This document shows positions 50,380-59,795 of a stretch of 64,000 nucleotides of DNA, piece by piece. The DNA lies in the NCBI RefSeq assembly GCF_040096205.1, contig NZ_JBBMFD010000003.1, positions 91,068 through 155,067 of the forward strand, read 5' to 3'. The position numbers were made by a program, and so were the translations under genes. Each line of letters starts with the position of its first letter. Position 1 is the first letter of the stretch. The notes under the pieces are model-generated. The model was not told the origin of the DNA. It saw nothing but the letters and a program-made list of their open reading frames with translations, and searched no databases. The DNA comes from Solibaculum_A intestinale (lineage in GTDB: Bacteria; Bacillota; Clostridia; Oscillospirales; Acutalibacteraceae).

Positions 50380-51053
50380 CGGGACCCTCCTTTTTTCTCT
50401 TCCAAGGTGTGCCGGACCCGCTCGGCAAGAAAAATGTAGAACGCGAGCCACGCCCCACCCAGGGAAAAGCCCGCGAGCACGTCGCTGGAATAGTGGACGC
50501 CCAGGTACACCCGGCTGATTCCCACACAGGGAATGACCAGGAAAAGCAAAAGCATCAGCGGATATTTGTACCGGCCCCGGCAGTACCGGGCCACCAGATA
50601 GATCAAAAAGCCGTAGAAACTGATGGCCACAAAGGAATGGCCGCTTGGGAAGCTGAAGCCGCCCACGTCCACCAGTTGATTGATGTCGGGGCGGGGCCGG
50701 TCGAACACGCTTTTGGCAAAGGTGTTGATGACGCTGGAAAGCAACAGGTTCACAGGAATGGCCAGCGCCGGGTAAAGTTTATGGCGAAAGAGGAAAAAGG
50801 CAAGCAGCAGAATAGAAATACCGATGAGAAATGCGGGAGAGCAAAGATTTGTCAGGAAAATAAAGGATCGGGTGGTCTGCGGCGTAATCATGGAAGAGAG
50901 GAAATGATAGATTGCGCTGTCAAACCCGGCGGTCCGGTCGTTAACGATGAGGACCGCCAGCACGGCGAACACAGTAAGAGGGAGACCGAGGCCCAGCAGC
51001 ACCCGGTATTTCTGAAAGAACAGACGCACGCCGCGGGTTTTGCCCCCCGTCAT
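50376..51053 (-). CDS. PAP2-family membrane phosphatase
   Basis: Probably dephosphorylates undecaprenyl pyrophosphate or another lipid phosphate at the membrane. The 225-residue protein has six helices and the three motifs KSVFDRPRP, FSFPSGHS and SRVYLGVHYSSDVLAG. It overlaps both neighbours by 4 nt (ATGA), so pth, this gene and the AI-2E gene are one coupled unit. BcrC-like or PgpB-like role is an inference. Confidence 0.88.
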   Translation of the reverse strand: MTGGKTRGVRLFFQKYRVLLGLGLPLTVFAVLAVLIVNDRTAGFDSAIYHFLSSMITPQTTRSFIFLTNLCSPAFLIGISILLLAFFLFRHKLYPALAIPVNLLLSSVINTFAKSVFDRPRPDINQLVDVGGFSFPSGHSFVAISFYGFLIYLVARYCRGRYKYPLMLLLFLVIPCVGISRVYLGVHYSSDVLAGFSLGGAWLAFYIFLAERVRHTLEEKKGGSR

Positions 51054-51691
51054 TTCGCGTCCTCCCCGCCGACGCCGGCTACAAAGCCGTTGCAGCGGTT
51101 CATGGCTTCGTCGGTCTTGCCCTGCACTAAGAGCTCAGCCGCGTCACAGGCGGCGTCAAGCGCTTTGGACAGGGCCTCCCCCTCCTCCTTCGTGAAACTG
51201 GAGAGCACCCAGTCAGCCAGGTCGTACTCGGGCCGGGGCTTTGCCCCTACGCCGATCTTCACCCTGGGAAACTGGTCCGAGCCCAACAGGTAGAGGATGC
51301 TTTTGATGCCGTTGTGCCCCCCGTCCGACCCTTTACGCCGCACCCGCAGCCGCCCGGGAGGAAGGGAGATGTCGTCAAACAGCACCACCACCCGCTGAGG
51401 CGGAATCTTATAAAAGGCCGCCGCGTCCCGCACCGCCTCGCCGGAAAGGTTCATAAAGGTCTGTGGCTTCATCAGCAGGCAGCGCACGCCGGCAATCTGC
51501 GCGTCGGCGCACACCGCTTTGAACTTGATCCGGTCGATTTTGGCGTGATGGCGCTCGGCAAGCCGGTCCACAGCCAGAAAACCCGCGTTGTGGCGGGTGG
51601 TCTCATATTTGCGGCCGGGGTTTCCCAGCCCGACAATCAGATATTCAATGGGTCCGGCGGGCTGCGCCGGCCGGCAAAAGGGGTGAAACAT
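51050..51691 (-). CDS. pth: Peptidyl-tRNA hydrolase
   Basis: Frees tRNA from stalled peptidyl-tRNA. Active-site pieces: VGLGNPGRKYETTRHNAGF with the catalytic His, MKPQTFMNLSGEAV, and VVVLFDDISLPPGRLRVR with the Asp. About 213 residues from the chosen start. The start is uncertain: ATG 51691 lies 11 nt after GGAG and ATG 51700 only 2 nt after it; the frame to 51730 is unlikely. The short N-terminal addition before EYLIVGLGNPG is slightly long for the family. Confidence 0.93.
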   Translation of the reverse strand: MFHPFCRPAQPAGPIEYLIVGLGNPGRKYETTRHNAGFLAVDRLAERHHAKIDRIKFKAVCADAQIAGVRCLLMKPQTFMNLSGEAVRDAAAFYKIPPQRVVVLFDDISLPPGRLRVRRKGSDGGHNGIKSILYLLGSDQFPRVKIGVGAKPRPEYDLADWVLSSFTKEEGEALSKALDAACDAAELLVQGKTDEAMNRCNGFVAGVGGEDAK

Positions 51692-51754
51692 CCTGTCCAT
51701 AACTCCTTTGCTGCCCTTGGCGGATACCATTAGGGTTGGATTTCGAGAGACACT

Positions 51755-52420
51755 CTATGCAAGCGGCTGGTGGTCAAAGGAAAATTCCATCGCGTTTAGG
51801 AAAGCCCGGGCGATGGCCATGTGGCCGATGTGGTTGGGATGAACCCGGTCCCAGGCAATGTTGGAGGAATGCATGTGGCAAAGAAGCCGGTCGAGTGCGG
51901 CCTGGGTGTCTACAAACACCGCGCCGGTTTGCTCGGCCACCTGCTTTACAATCGCCCCGTATTCGTCCATCCTTGCACGCATGGGTTCCTTTTTGTTGGG
52001 TTCCATATAATGGGGCGTCATAAGTACCAGACCCTTGACCTGGGGCTTTGCCTTGGCCGCCAGCTCGTGTAGGGTGGCCTCGTACACGTCGGGCAGCACC
52101 CAAAGCTCGGGAGAAGCGGGAGAGTCGAACTGCCGCCACACGTCGTTGACCCCCACCATGATGGAAAGCCAGTCCGGCTTAAGGGCTAGAGCGTCCGATT
52201 CAAAGCGGGCCTTCAGGTCCAGGGAAGTATTGCCGTTGATCCCCATGTTCACCACCCGAATGTTACGCTCCGGGTACACGCTCTGCATAAGGCCCGCCAC
52301 GTCTCGCACGTAGCCTTGGCCATAGGGATGGTCCAGCCCCTCCCCCACCGGGCGCACCCGGCCGCAGTCGGTCACCGAGTCCCCAATGAAGACGATCTTT
52401 TCGTTCGTTCCGATGCGCAT
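51755..52420 (-). CDS. SGNH/GDSL-type esterase
   Basis: A 221-residue cytoplasmic hydrolase of the SGNH fold: block I FIGDSVTDCGR (Ser), block III GVNDVW (Asn), and block V DRVHPN (Asp/His). It resembles the carbohydrate or acyl esterases of COG2755. ATG 52420 is 7 nt after AAAGGAG. It sits between prs and pth, which are neighbours in many Firmicutes, so it looks inserted into a conserved pair. Substrate unknown. Confidence 0.85.
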   Translation of the reverse strand: MRIGTNEKIVFIGDSVTDCGRVRPVGEGLDHPYGQGYVRDVAGLMQSVYPERNIRVVNMGINGNTSLDLKARFESDALALKPDWLSIMVGVNDVWRQFDSPASPELWVLPDVYEATLHELAAKAKPQVKGLVLMTPHYMEPNKKEPMRARMDEYGAIVKQVAEQTGAVFVDTQAALDRLLCHMHSSNIAWDRVHPNHIGHMAIARAFLNAMEFSFDHQPLA

Positions 52421-52463
52421 ACAAACGCTCCTTTGCTTGATGTATGTGGATAGCCGCCGCCGG

Positions 52464-53423
52464 TTACAGGAACATGGGGGAAACCGGCGTATCCGTATAA
52501 ATGCGCCAGATGGCTTCCGCAAACACGTCCGCCACCGACAGCACCTTGATTTTCTCGCTTTGGTGCTCGGGAGGCAGGGGGATGGTGTCGAGCAAAATGA
52601 TTTCCTTGATCGGGGAGGCCTCGATGCGCTCCATCGCCTTGCCGGAGAGCACCCCGTGGGTGGCGCAGGCGTAGACTTCCTTAGCTCCGCCCCGCTCGAT
52701 GACCGCCTTGGCCCCGTTGCACAGGGTGCCGGCGGTGTCGATCATGTCGTCCACCAAAATCACCCGTTTCCCTTTGACGTCGCCGATGATGTTCATCACT
52801 TCACTGACGTTTGCCTGCTGGCGGCGCTTGTCGATGATGGCGATGGGGATGCCGCAGCGCTCGGCGAAATTGCGCGCCCGGGTGACCGAGCCGAAGTCGG
52901 GAGACACGGCCACCACATCCGAGCCGTCGGCAATAAAGTCCCCGGTAAAGTGAGGCGCTAAAATCGGGACCCCCAGCAGATGGTCCACGGGGATGTTGAA
53001 AAAGCCCTGGATCTGGGGGGCGTGCAGGTCCATGGTCAGGACCCGGTTGGCGCCCGCGGCGGTAATCAGGTCGGCCACCAGCTTTGCGGAAATGGGATCG
53101 TGGGCCTTGGCCTTGCGGTCCTGCCTTGCGTAGCCGAAATAGGGGATGACCGCCGTAATCCGTGCGGCGGAGGCGCGCTTGACCGCGTCGATCATAATGA
53201 GCAGCTCCATTAAGTGCTCGTTGACCGGGGCGCAGGTGGACTGGACCAAAAAGACCTCCGAGCCGCGTACCGATTCCTGGAACGAAACTGAGATTTCCCC
53301 GTCGCTGAAGGTGGATACCACGCATTTGCCCAGCGGCACCCCTAAGTGCCTGGCGATCTGTTTGGCCATGTCCGGGCAGGAATTGCCCGCGAAGATTTTA
53401 ACGTCCTTGCCGTGTATGCTCAT
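52464..53423 (-). CDS. prs: Ribose-phosphate pyrophosphokinase
   Basis: Makes PRPP for nucleotide, His and Trp synthesis. The 319-residue protein has KIFAGNSCPDMAKQIA, the ATP-binding FGYARQDRKAKAHDPISAK segment, and the PRPP motif RVILVDDMIDTAGT. ATG 53423 is 7 nt after AAGGGGG and fits the family start. It follows glmU after 90 nt, the standard Gram-positive order. Confidence 0.96.
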   Translation of the reverse strand: MSIHGKDVKIFAGNSCPDMAKQIARHLGVPLGKCVVSTFSDGEISVSFQESVRGSEVFLVQSTCAPVNEHLMELLIMIDAVKRASAARITAVIPYFGYARQDRKAKAHDPISAKLVADLITAAGANRVLTMDLHAPQIQGFFNIPVDHLLGVPILAPHFTGDFIADGSDVVAVSPDFGSVTRARNFAERCGIPIAIIDKRRQQANVSEVMNIIGDVKGKRVILVDDMIDTAGTLCNGAKAVIERGGAKEVYACATHGVLSGKAMERIEASPIKEIILLDTIPLPPEHQSEKIKVLSVADVFAEAIWRIYTDTPVSPMFL

Positions 53424-53513
53424 GAAGCGTCCCCCTTGCTGTATTCCCGCCGCGTGGGCGGCTCTCGTCAAACGCAGGAAAAGGGCAGACAAACCGCCTG
53501 CCCAACCTTGCGT

Positions 53514-54902
53514 CTATCCTTCGTCTTTTTCCCGCTTGCTGGTCACCCACATGGGCTTGACCACCTGCCGTGCCCGGGCGATGGCCAGGGCGTTTTCCGG
53601 CACGTCGTCGGTAATGGTGGACCCGGCCGCCGTATACCCGTATTCCCCAATGCGCACCGGGGCAATCAGGTTGGTGTTGCAGCCGATGAAGGCATGGTCC
53701 CCCACCACACAACGGTTTTTCGACTTGCCGTCGTAGTTGACCGTGACGCAGCCGCAGCCGAAGTTCACGTGTTCGCCCACGTCCGAATCTCCCACATAGG
53801 TCAGATGAGGCACCTTCGTGCCGCAGCCAACGACGGAATTCTTGATTTCCACAAAGTCGCCCACCTTCACGCCGGCCTTCAGCTCGCTGTTTGGCCGGAT
53901 GTGTACAAAAGGCCCGGCGGTAACCCCGTCGTGAACCGCAGACTGGTAACACTGAACGGCGTTGAGCTTTGCGTGGCTGCCCACCGTGCTGTCTTCCAAA
54001 AGGGTATTGGGACCGATGACGCAGTCTTCCCCGACGGTCACCCTGCCCCGCAGGATGGTGCCCGGTAAAATCACCGTATCCTGCCCGATGGTCACGTCCG
54101 GGCCGATGAGCACCCCATCGGTGCAGGGGATGGAGACTCCTTTCAGCATCTGCTCTTTTAAAACAGCAGCCCGTGCCCGGTCGTTGAGGGCGGCCAGCTG
54201 GACCCGGTCGTTGGCACCCAGCACCACGTCCTCCGACGCGGCCGCAAAGGCGCCGGCCTTTTTGCCCTGTTCCAGAAGGAGTTCGATGGTATCGGTCAGG
54301 TAATATTCCCCGGTAACCGGGTTTTTCGGGAGCTTGGGCAGCACCGAAAGAAGATCGTCCACCGCGAACCAGTAGCCTCCGGAATTGATTTCCCGGATGG
54401 CCTTTTGGCCTTCGTCTGCGTTTTTCTCCTCCACAATGCCCGAGATCCCGCCCTGGGGCGTGCGCAAAATCCGGCCGTATCCGGTGGGTTCCTTTACGAC
54501 CGCGGAGATCACCGTCACCGCGTTCCCTTTTTTTCTATGTTCCTCATAGGCCCCGCGGATGCTCTCTCCGTCCATCAGCGGCGCGTCGCCGCAAAGGACC
54601 AGCACGCTCCCGCCCGCGTGGCGGGAAAGAAAGTCCGCTGCCTGCAAAACGGCGTGGCCAGTTCCCAGACGCTCGCCCTGGCGCACGGTTTCGCAGCCGT
54701 CTCCCCGGCTTTGCAGATAGCCTTCCACCTCGCTGCAGCCATGGCCGGTAACGACGCACCGGTCGGCGGCGCCGGCAGCGGCCGCCGCGTCCAGCACCCA
54801 GCCCAGCATGGGCTTAAACAGCACTTCACACAAAACCTTCGAATGCTTGGATTTCATCCGCTTGCCTTCTCCGGCAGCCAGAATCACCGCACAATTGTTC
54901 AT
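53514..54902 (-). CDS. glmU: Bifunctional UDP-N-acetylglucosamine pyrophosphorylase / glucosamine-1-phosphate acetyltransferase
   Basis: Makes UDP-GlcNAc for peptidoglycan and other glycans. The N-terminal half is the uridyltransferase (VILAAGEGKRMKSKHSKVLCEV, LCGDAPLMDG); the C-terminal half is a left-handed beta helix with hexapeptide repeats (GPDVTIGQDTVILPGTILRG, IGPNTLLEDS) and acetyltransferase motif PHLTYVGDSDVG. 462 residues. First gene of the run to mfd. The upstream gap 54903-55231 shared with rpe has a TATAAT about 80 nt upstream on the minus strand. Confidence 0.97.
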   Translation of the reverse strand: MNNCAVILAAGEGKRMKSKHSKVLCEVLFKPMLGWVLDAAAAAGAADRCVVTGHGCSEVEGYLQSRGDGCETVRQGERLGTGHAVLQAADFLSRHAGGSVLVLCGDAPLMDGESIRGAYEEHRKKGNAVTVISAVVKEPTGYGRILRTPQGGISGIVEEKNADEGQKAIREINSGGYWFAVDDLLSVLPKLPKNPVTGEYYLTDTIELLLEQGKKAGAFAAASEDVVLGANDRVQLAALNDRARAAVLKEQMLKGVSIPCTDGVLIGPDVTIGQDTVILPGTILRGRVTVGEDCVIGPNTLLEDSTVGSHAKLNAVQCYQSAVHDGVTAGPFVHIRPNSELKAGVKVGDFVEIKNSVVGCGTKVPHLTYVGDSDVGEHVNFGCGCVTVNYDGKSKNRCVVGDHAFIGCNTNLIAPVRIGEYGYTAAGSTITDDVPENALAIARARQVVKPMWVTSKREKDEG

Positions 54903-55108
54903 AAACCTCGATCGCTCCCTCGCTGTTTCATTGGTCCTCCGGTTCCCTGCTACACTATATGAAGAAATAACAATTCATTATACAAAGCAAGCAGGAAGGG
55001 AAAATGGATAAAACGTGAATTTCCCATTACGATTCTATTATCGCAAGTTTTCCCACCGAATTCAATAGGAACTTTCACGAATTCTACCCGGGAATTGGCC
55101 CAATTTCG

Positions 55109-55137
55109 TTGACGGCAGGCGGGATATCGGTTATCAT
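55109..55137 (+). promoter_or_regulatory. Promoter of rpe
   Basis: TTGACG (55109-55114), 17 bp, TATCAT (55132-55137). The leader to the rpe start is about 88 nt. Confidence 0.65.
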
Positions 55138-55231
55138 TTAGGGTGAAGTAATAGTAGATTGTCCGCGGCTGAGGCCTGCTTTTCCGAAGAGAGGGCCAAA
55201 GTGCAGCATCTTATCTGGAGGTACGTTTCTT

Positions 55232-55903
55232 ATGGATATAAAGATTTCCCCTTCCATCCTTTCGGCGGATTTTGCCCGTCTCTCGGCCGACGTGGACAAA
55301 GTCTCCGGCGCCGAGATGCTCCACATCGACGTGATGGACGGCCATTTTGTCCCCAACATCTCCATCGGCACGCCGGTGGTCAAGTCCCTGCGAAAGGCGA
55401 GCCGCATGTTTTTCGACGTGCATTTGATGATTTCCGATCCGCTGAAATATGTAGGCCCCTTTGCGGACTGCGGGGCGGACCTGATTACCTTCCACGTGGA
55501 GAGCGGCTCGGATCCGGACGCGGTGATCGCCGCCATCCGGGAAAAGGGAAAAATCCCCGCCATCTCGGTCAAGCCGAAAACTCCGGCCCAGGCAGTGTAC
55601 CCGTATCTTGACAAAGTGGGGATGGTGCTGGTCATGACGGTGGAGCCCGGCTTCGGCGGGCAGAGCTTCATGGCCGACATGCTCCCGAAAATAAAAGCCC
55701 TCCGGCAGAAGGCCGAAGAGCTTTCCCTCGATCTGGATATTCAGGTGGACGGGGGGATTGATCTGAACACGGCGCCTCTGGTGGCGCAGGCGGGCGCCAA
55801 CGTGCTGGTGGCGGGCAGTTCGGTTTTCGGCAGCGGGGATCCCGCCGCTATGGTGGAGAAGCTGCGCGAAGCGGCAAGGGCCGCCTATGGCCGGGATCGG
55901 TAA
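55232..55903 (+). CDS. rpe: Ribulose-phosphate 3-epimerase
   Basis: Interconverts ribulose 5-phosphate and xylulose 5-phosphate in the pentose phosphate pathway. The TIM-barrel protein of 223 residues shows ISPSILSADFARL, the metal-site pattern HIDVMDGHFVPN, VEPGFGGQSF and VDGGI near the end. GGAGGTA lies 8 nt before the ATG. Together with prs it supplies pentose phosphates. In many Firmicutes it follows rsgA; here it is alone. Confidence 0.96.
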   Translation: MDIKISPSILSADFARLSADVDKVSGAEMLHIDVMDGHFVPNISIGTPVVKSLRKASRMFFDVHLMISDPLKYVGPFADCGADLITFHVESGSDPDAVIAAIREKGKIPAISVKPKTPAQAVYPYLDKVGMVLVMTVEPGFGGQSFMADMLPKIKALRQKAEELSLDLDIQVDGGIDLNTAPLVAQAGANVLVAGSSVFGSGDPAAMVEKLREAARAAYGRDR

Positions 55904-55966
55904 ACAAGCCGGTTATGTAAGATTCACGTCCTGGCTTTTATCGTTCCGGGTAGGCGCAAACAAACG

Positions 55967-56554
55967 CTACGTGCCGTACCGGCCGATTTTCATAATAGCG
56001 TCCTCTTCGGCCAAAAGCTGGCCGTGCTCGGCGGCATAGGCCGCCGCGGGCGCGCCTTCGCCGGCAAATTCGCCGTATTCCTTTAAAAGCGGTTCCAGTA
56101 TGGAGACTTTCCCTTCCTTTGTATAGACCACCAGCCGGTATCCCCGGCCAAAGCGGTAGGCCGTGCTTTTGGGGATGCTTTCGCGCTGCTCGTGCCACAG
56201 GCGCGTGCATACGCACAAAAGTTCCTCTGCGCTTGGAAACTCGTATACATAAGGCCCGCACAGCCGCTTACACTGCAATTTCCCCACCCCCTGCAGGGCT
56301 GTAAGGTCCCGCGGCAGCACCGTGAAATACAGGATACAGCCGCCGTCGAGCAGGGGCAGCGCCTCGATCAGCAACCGGCCGCCGGAGCTGTCGAAGCCGG
56401 TCTGGCGGCTGGCCTCGTCGAGCAGCTCCCAAATGACTCTGCGGGTCTCCATCTCGGCATAGTCGAGGTCGTCGAAGGAAAGGGACAATGCGCGTAAATC
56501 TTCATATTTTAATGTGATTTTCAGACGGTCCTCCGAGCAGAGTTCTATTTTCAT
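55967..56554 (-). CDS. mecA: MecA-type adaptor protein
   Basis: MecA proteins deliver substrates to ClpCP protease. The N-terminal part MKIELCSEDRLKITLKYEDLRALSLSFDDLDY is the substrate-binding region and the C-terminal part (about 100-195) carries the ClpC-binding fold with FPSAEELLCVCTRLW. The middle linker is short. 195 residues from ATG 56554, at the conserved MKIE; an upstream ATG at 56569 has no better ribosome site. Divergent from the Rnf-like cluster. Confidence 0.82.
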   Translation of the reverse strand: MKIELCSEDRLKITLKYEDLRALSLSFDDLDYAEMETRRVIWELLDEASRQTGFDSSGGRLLIEALPLLDGGCILYFTVLPRDLTALQGVGKLQCKRLCGPYVYEFPSAEELLCVCTRLWHEQRESIPKSTAYRFGRGYRLVVYTKEGKVSILEPLLKEYGEFAGEGAPAAAYAAEHGQLLAEEDAIMKIGRYGT

Positions 56555-56651
56555 CAGCTTCAGCCCCATTCGGTTCAGAATCGGAGGGCACCGGACCCTC
56601 TCCTCCCATCATATGCAGGTACCAACACGGATGCAAGAGGTGAAAAACAGG

Positions 56652-58175
56652 ATGACAATAATTTCTAGGCGCGGCATCTATCTGCCCAGCCATAAAAAGG
56701 AAACTCTTCGTAAACCGGTGGAATTGGCAGGTCTGCCCGACCGGCTGGCGATTCCGCTTTTTTTCTATGGCGAGGCGGATAACCCCTGCGTGCCCAGCGT
56801 GTCGGAGGACAGCCGGGTACGAAAATATGAAACGGTAGGGGTGTTCGCTTCTGGGTTTCACGTCCTCTCCCCTGCCGACGCGACGGTGCGGGAAATTCGG
56901 GAGATCGGCGGGCTTCCCTATCTGATTTTGGAGCCCGACGAGGAGCAGCAGGAACCCTCGCCGCTGCCCGCCTTGGACCCCAAAACGGTTTTGGAGGATG
57001 AAATTTTCGAGCGGGCCAACCGCGCAGCGGTAACGGCTGGGGGCCGACCTCTCAGCGAGGTGCTCGATACCTATAAAAAGAAGGGCGTCGTGCAGCTGTG
57101 GGCGGACGCCATTTGTGACGAAACGTATTCCACCGCCCGCATCGAGCTGCTGCGCACCCGCGGGGAAGACCTTGTTGCCGGCCTGCAGTTGGCGGCCAGA
57201 GCCATCGGGGCCCAGGCGGCGGGGATTTTGGTTTCCGCCTTTTCTTCCCGTGGGTTACCCGAAGGGGTGGACGGCCTGCCGGTGGAAAAGGCGCTGGGGA
57301 AATATCCGCTGCGCGACAGAGTCAGGGAAAAGCTGGCCATGACCCAGGGGGCGCTGTTGGACGCGGGAGCCCTGCTTGCCCTTTACGAAGCGGTGACTCT
57401 GGGAAAGGGCTGCGTCCAAACCCTTGTCACCGTCAACGGCAACTGCGTGGCCACTCCGAAAAACCTGTGGGTGGCCTGCGGTACGCCGGTTTCCTACCTG
57501 TTCGACGTGTGCGGCCTGACCGAGGAGCCTACCTGCTTTCTGCTGGGGGACGCCATGACCGGCCGCCTGGCCGACCGGAAGGACCCGGTGGCGCTGGGGA
57601 CGGATACGGCCCTGGCCTTTGTCACCGATAAAATCCGCAAGCGTGCCTGTATCAACTGCGGGCGCTGCATCGAGCGCTGTCCGAGGATGCTCTACCCCAC
57701 GGAAATCGCCCGCGCTTTAGACGCGAAGGAATACGAACAGCTTTTGCGGCAGAATGCCGCCGCCTGCACCGGCTGCGGCGTCTGCTCGTATGTTTGCCCG
57801 GTGGGAATCGACCTGACGATGAAAACCAAGCGAGCCGTCAGGCAGGTGAGACGGCTGCTGGAGGAGGAAGAGCTGGCAAAAGCCCAGCGGATGCTTCCAA
57901 ACGCCGTGCCGGAGGAAGAGCAGGAGACGGTTTTGAGCGGCTTTGGCCGGGACGATTTGTTCGATCCCGTTTTCTATGAGCCGGAGAAGGAGACGCTTTC
58001 TTTTTTCACGAAGTCCCTTACGCCTTCCAAGAAGCAGCCGGTTCCGAAGAACAAGAAGACGCAGAAAAATCCTTCTTCTAAGAAAACCAATGGAAAAAAT
58101 CCGTCCGCATCCGGGAAACCGGATTCCAAGGGAAAGTCCGGCGGCAAAAAGACCACGAAGGGGGCGAAGAAATGA
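56652..58175 (+). CDS. RnfC-like ferredoxin protein with degenerate nucleotide site
   Basis: In Rnf complexes RnfC takes up NADH electrons at an FMN site. This 507-residue protein keeps the RnfC layout: an N-terminal barrel-like part, the KYP segment (GKYPLRDRV), TVNGNCVATPKN, LLGDAMTG, and two 4Fe-4S motifs (C333-C336-C339-C343, CINCGRCIERCP; C372-C375-C378-C382, CTGCGVCSYVCP). The NADH/FMN loop GGAGFPT is not found; the matching place (about 125-138) reads VTAGGRPLSEVL, and the ECEPY motif is ICDETY. A Lys/Ser-rich tail of about 50 residues ends it. ATG 56652 is placed after AGAGGTG. First gene of four that overlap one another. Confidence 0.8.
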   Translation: MTIISRRGIYLPSHKKETLRKPVELAGLPDRLAIPLFFYGEADNPCVPSVSEDSRVRKYETVGVFASGFHVLSPADATVREIREIGGLPYLILEPDEEQQEPSPLPALDPKTVLEDEIFERANRAAVTAGGRPLSEVLDTYKKKGVVQLWADAICDETYSTARIELLRTRGEDLVAGLQLAARAIGAQAAGILVSAFSSRGLPEGVDGLPVEKALGKYPLRDRVREKLAMTQGALLDAGALLALYEAVTLGKGCVQTLVTVNGNCVATPKNLWVACGTPVSYLFDVCGLTEEPTCFLLGDAMTGRLADRKDPVALGTDTALAFVTDKIRKRACINCGRCIERCPRMLYPTEIARALDAKEYEQLLRQNAAACTGCGVCSYVCPVGIDLTMKTKRAVRQVRRLLEEEELAKAQRMLPNAVPEEEQETVLSGFGRDDLFDPVFYEPEKETLSFFTKSLTPSKKQPVPKNKKTQKNPSSKKTNGKNPSASGKPDSKGKSGGKKTTKGAKK

Positions 58176-59155
58176 CGCGAACGAAAACCGCGCCCTTTGT
58201 CCGGCAGGGCGTTTCCTCCATGGCCATTTCCATGGACGTGCTTTTAGCCGGGCTGGTGCTTTTGGCCATGTCTTACCTCTATTACGGCTGGCGCCCGGTT
58301 TTGCTGGGCCTGATTGGAGGGGTTTCCTCCCTTGGCGCCCAGATTCTTGTGAGTCTTCTTCTTTCCCACCACCTGCCGGCAAGACCGGTTTCCGCCGCGG
58401 CCTACGGCTTGACGGTGGCGTTACTGCTCCCTCCCTCGGCTCCCTACTGGATGCCGGTGGCGGGCGGCGTGTTTGCCACGGCGGTGGCATGCGTGCCCTT
58501 GGGCGGAGAGGGGCATTCTCCCTTTCATCCTGCTGCGGCGGGCGCTTCCTTCTTAACCATATGCTTCGCAGAGCAAATGTTTGCTTATCCGGCCCCGCGG
58601 GCGCCTATGACAAATTTTTTGCCGCTGGGAGACACGGCTTCGGTGATTGCGGGGACCTCCCCTGCCTCGGTGATGAAAAACGGGGTTTCTCCTCTGACCA
58701 CCCTGACCGAAGCGGTCACCGGCCAGGCGGCTGGAGCCATCGGCGCGGTCTTTATCCTGATTATCGCCGCTTGTGCGGTGTACCTAATTGCCCGCCGGGC
58801 GGTGTACCTTTCTTCCATCCTGTCCTTCCTGGCGGGAATCTACCTCATCGGCTACCTGTGGCCCCGGCTCTCCACCGGCCCGATCACCTCGGGACTGTGG
58901 GAGCTTCTGAGCGGCAGCGTGGTTTTTGCGGCGGTGTTTTTGGTGGGGGACCGGCGGTACGCCTCCAAGCATTTCTGGGTGCGCATCGTCTTGGGTCTGC
59001 TGACCGCTGCGGTCTGTATGGCCATGCGGTATTACGGCGTGTATGAGCAGGGCGCCTTCTTTGCAGTGCTGCTTGTCAACGCCGTGGTTCCGCTTTTTGA
59101 CCGGCGCCTGACCCATCTGTTCGAAAAAGGAGGGGCTTTGCATGCCGAAGAATAG
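58172..59155 (+). CDS. RnfD-like membrane protein
   Basis: RnfD/NqrB subunits are membrane proteins that carry an FMN bound to a Thr in an SGAT-P type motif. This 327-residue protein has about ten helices and the usual GGEGHSPFHPAAAG segment (standard GG-G-x-FNPA). At the flavin site it reads AGTSP (160-164): the Thr is replaced by Ser163 and its neighbours differ. The next stretch GQAAGAIGAVFILII has lost the usual Glu of GEIS/GETS. It overlaps the rnfC-like stop by 4 nt. Whether it still binds FMN is open. Confidence 0.8.
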   Translation: MTRTKTAPFVRQGVSSMAISMDVLLAGLVLLAMSYLYYGWRPVLLGLIGGVSSLGAQILVSLLLSHHLPARPVSAAAYGLTVALLLPPSAPYWMPVAGGVFATAVACVPLGGEGHSPFHPAAAGASFLTICFAEQMFAYPAPRAPMTNFLPLGDTASVIAGTSPASVMKNGVSPLTTLTEAVTGQAAGAIGAVFILIIAACAVYLIARRAVYLSSILSFLAGIYLIGYLWPRLSTGPITSGLWELLSGSVVFAAVFLVGDRRYASKHFWVRIVLGLLTAAVCMAMRYYGVYEQGAFFAVLLVNAVVPLFDRRLTHLFEKGGALHAEE

Positions 59156-59795
59156 GATGACCCCGGTTTCCGTGCCCGGCCCTTTGCTGGAACGGGCGGA
59201 GCACTGGCTTAGAAGGCCCATGCTGCTTTTCCTGCTGGCCGCCTTCCCGGCGGTCCTGGCGGCGACCAGCTTTTACGACGCCTTTCTTCTTTCGGTCATC
59301 ACCCTGCTTCTCACGGTGACCACCCAGACGCTCTTGTCCCTGGCGGGCGGACGTTTGGCCCAGTGGGCGCGGATTCTTGTGGCAGCCCTGGTGTCCACCG
59401 CGGTGATGACCGGCCTGTTCTTCCTGGCAAGCATCTGGGCGACCGATTTCTTTGAGCGCAGCCTCTTTGTGCTCCCCATGCTGGCCTTACAGCCCATGGT
59501 GCTGCCTATGTCTGACCCGAAGGCCTTTTCCCTGCCGCCCAAAACGGCGGTGTGCGACGCGCTGGTGCGCAGCGCCGCTTTTGCCGCCGTCACGCTGGTG
59601 TGCGGGCTTTTGCGGGAGTTTTTGGCGGCCGGCACTTTGTTCGGCGCGCCCCTTTTCGGGGAAGGCGCCTCCCTGTTCCCTGCCTTCGCTGGTCCCTTTG
59701 GCGGGTTTGCGCTTTTAGGGATCGAAGCGGCCGTGGTGCAGGGAGTTTTGCAGCATCTGCGTCATAAAAAAGCGGAAGGAGGGCAAGACAAATGA
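59142..59795 (+). CDS. RnfE/NqrD-like membrane protein lacking cluster cysteines
   Basis: A 217-residue six-helix protein. The segment TLVCGLLREFLAAGTLFG matches the conserved (G)xIREILGxGTLFG of RnfE. In RnfE/NqrD the motifs GLCPALA and NCIILG hold cysteines that bind an Fe-S cluster with RnfA. Here the matching places read AAFPAVLA (Phe35) and QPMVLP (Pro118), so both cysteines are gone. AAAGGAGGGG lies 6 nt before the ATG; it overlaps the rnfD-like gene by 14 nt. rnfG, which normally lies between D and E, is missing. Confidence 0.78.
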   Translation: MPKNRMTPVSVPGPLLERAEHWLRRPMLLFLLAAFPAVLAATSFYDAFLLSVITLLLTVTTQTLLSLAGGRLAQWARILVAALVSTAVMTGLFFLASIWATDFFERSLFVLPMLALQPMVLPMSDPKAFSLPPKTAVCDALVRSAAFAAVTLVCGLLREFLAAGTLFGAPLFGEGASLFPAFAGPFGGFALLGIEAAVVQGVLQHLRHKKAEGGQDK

